The translations under genes and the position numbers were made by a program. Of a DNA stretch of 64,000 nt, positions 63,412 to 64,000 are shown piece after piece. The notes beneath the pieces are model-generated. The model saw nothing but the letters and a program-made list of their open reading frames with translations, was not told the origin of the DNA and did not search any database. Where the stretch lies: positions 248,001 through 312,000 of the forward strand of contig NZ_JAKENF010000004.1 of the NCBI RefSeq assembly GCF_021491355.1. Direction: 5' to 3'. The stretch comes from Alitabrizicola rongguiensis (GTDB taxonomy: Bacteria > Pseudomonadota > Alphaproteobacteria > Rhodobacterales > Rhodobacteraceae). How positions within the stretch are numbered: position 1 is the first letter of the stretch; each line of letters begins with the position of its first letter.

Positions 63412-64000
63412 ACCAGATCTTCAGTCCTGACGGGTTTGACGAGTCTGGGTCTGGACCACTCTACATCCAGCTCCAGAAGCGTATCTCTGAAGCGATCGCC
63501 TCGGGCAGACTGTCCCCCGGCGACAGCCTGCCGCCCGAGCGGGACATGGCGGCCTTGACCGGGTTGAGCCGGGTGACCGTGCGCAAGGCGGTGCAAGCTC
63601 TCGTCTCCGGAGGCCAACTCCTGCAGAAGCGCGGATCGGGAACTTTCGTTGCTCCGCGTGTCGAGAAACTGGAGCAGGCGTTGTCGCTTCTGACCTCGTT
63701 CACCGAGGACATGGCGCGGCGCGGCCGGACTGTGGAATCTGTCTGGATCACGCGCAGTCTGGCAGCCCCCGCGCCCGAGGAGGTGATGGCGCTTGGTCTT
63801 GGTGCCGGGGATCGCGTCGTGCGGCTGGAGCGGGTCCGGTCCAGCGATGGGGTTCCGCTCGCGATCGAGCGGGCGTCGCTCCCGGAATCCGTCCTGCCTG
63901 ACCCCGCGGGAGTCGAGGGCTCGCTGTACAAGGCGCTCGAGGTACGGGGGATGCGCCCGGTCCGAGCAGTCCAACGCATCTCTGCCGCCAATCTCGGCGC
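63408..64000 (+). CDS. GntR/HutC-family regulator with UTRA domain, 3' end beyond window
   Basis: The 197 visible codons start at the ATG overlapping the kinase stop. An N-terminal GntR winged helix (LYIQLQKRISEAIASGRL, PPERDMAALTGLSRVTVRKA, KRGSGTFVAPR) is followed by a UTRA effector-binding domain (LLTSFTEDMARRGRTVES, RVVRLERVR, LAIERASLP). It resembles NagR/DasR regulators of amino-sugar use, whose ligands are GlcNAc-6-P-like. It likely controls both arms of the divergent locus. It is cut by the right edge. Confidence 0.9.
   Translation, partial: MNQIFSPDGFDESGSGPLYIQLQKRISEAIASGRLSPGDSLPPERDMAALTGLSRVTVRKAVQALVSGGQLLQKRGSGTFVAPRVEKLEQALSLLTSFTEDMARRGRTVESVWITRSLAAPAPEEVMALGLGAGDRVVRLERVRSSDGVPLAIERASLPESVLPDPAGVEGSLYKALEVRGMRPVRAVQRISAANLG

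Noticed and set aside
62241-63974. A 577-codon minus-strand frame covering the kinase and GntR genes
   Set aside because: The plus-strand frames match known families; the antisense protein is Arg/Pro/Ser-rich without domains.

Overview
The window looks like chromosomal DNA of a flagellated alphaproteobacterium of the order Rhodobacterales (Rhodobacter/Paracoccus relatives). The evidence is high GC, a CcrM-type GANTC methyltransferase next to rnhB, a CenR-like response regulator, the DUF4170-waaA-lpxK lipid A/Kdo operon, DUF3576-leuS-lptE-holA synteny, a DUF2125 protein and a Rhodobacterales-type porin. Genes are tightly packed. No stretch longer than about 280 bases lacks a gene; the longest gaps are 8707-8983, 37697-37970 and 46961-47240.

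Layout. 1-8.7 kb: an edge-truncated amidase, a UbiH-like monooxygenase, Trm112/Lon-N/thioredoxin, xthA, a CenR-like regulator, ribA with an L,D-transpeptidase, a YggS-type PLP protein and a porin. 9-20.7 kb: DUF3576, leuS-lptE-holA, a HI0933-type flavoprotein, a small HNH nuclease, a crotonase, an SDR, a DUF2125 protein and tldE-cysQ. 20.7-33.9 kb: a DEAD-box helicase with a repetitive tail, qor, DUF4170-waaA-lpxK, a GNAT protein, a CoA-transferase, a DsbA-like protein, a DciA-like protein, mutY, alkB, an oxalate-decarboxylase-like bicupin and a small K+ channel. 34-41.8 kb: ccrM and rnhB, a divergent pair of secreted small proteins with a membrane winged-helix protein, tRNA-Arg(CCT), a LacI/GntR-type regulator, cytochrome c, mtaB-dapF and tRNA-Lys(TTT).

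41.9-47 kb is the accessory-looking part. It holds a short YcaO-like protein, an animal-type heme peroxidase and a 186-residue protein whose only cysteine is its penultimate residue, at the end of a Tyr-rich tail finishing TTSSCR. Facing them is a large SARP-like (BTAD) regulator. I propose this as a candidate, apparently undescribed, peptide- or protein-modifying system. That is inference; the individual family calls are moderate to good.

47.2-56.1 kb: a Crp/Fnr regulator, a membrane dipeptidase and a flagellar operon (unknown-motB-flgE-flgK-flgL-flgI). 56.3-64 kb: a likely amino-sugar (MurNAc/GlcNAc-type) uptake and breakdown locus. On the minus strand are murQ, a complete sugar ABC transporter and a Gfo/Idh/MocA dehydrogenase; divergent from it are a BadF/MurK-type kinase and an edge-truncated GntR/UTRA regulator. 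An exact 11-bp tandem repeat lies between the two arms and is a good operator candidate.
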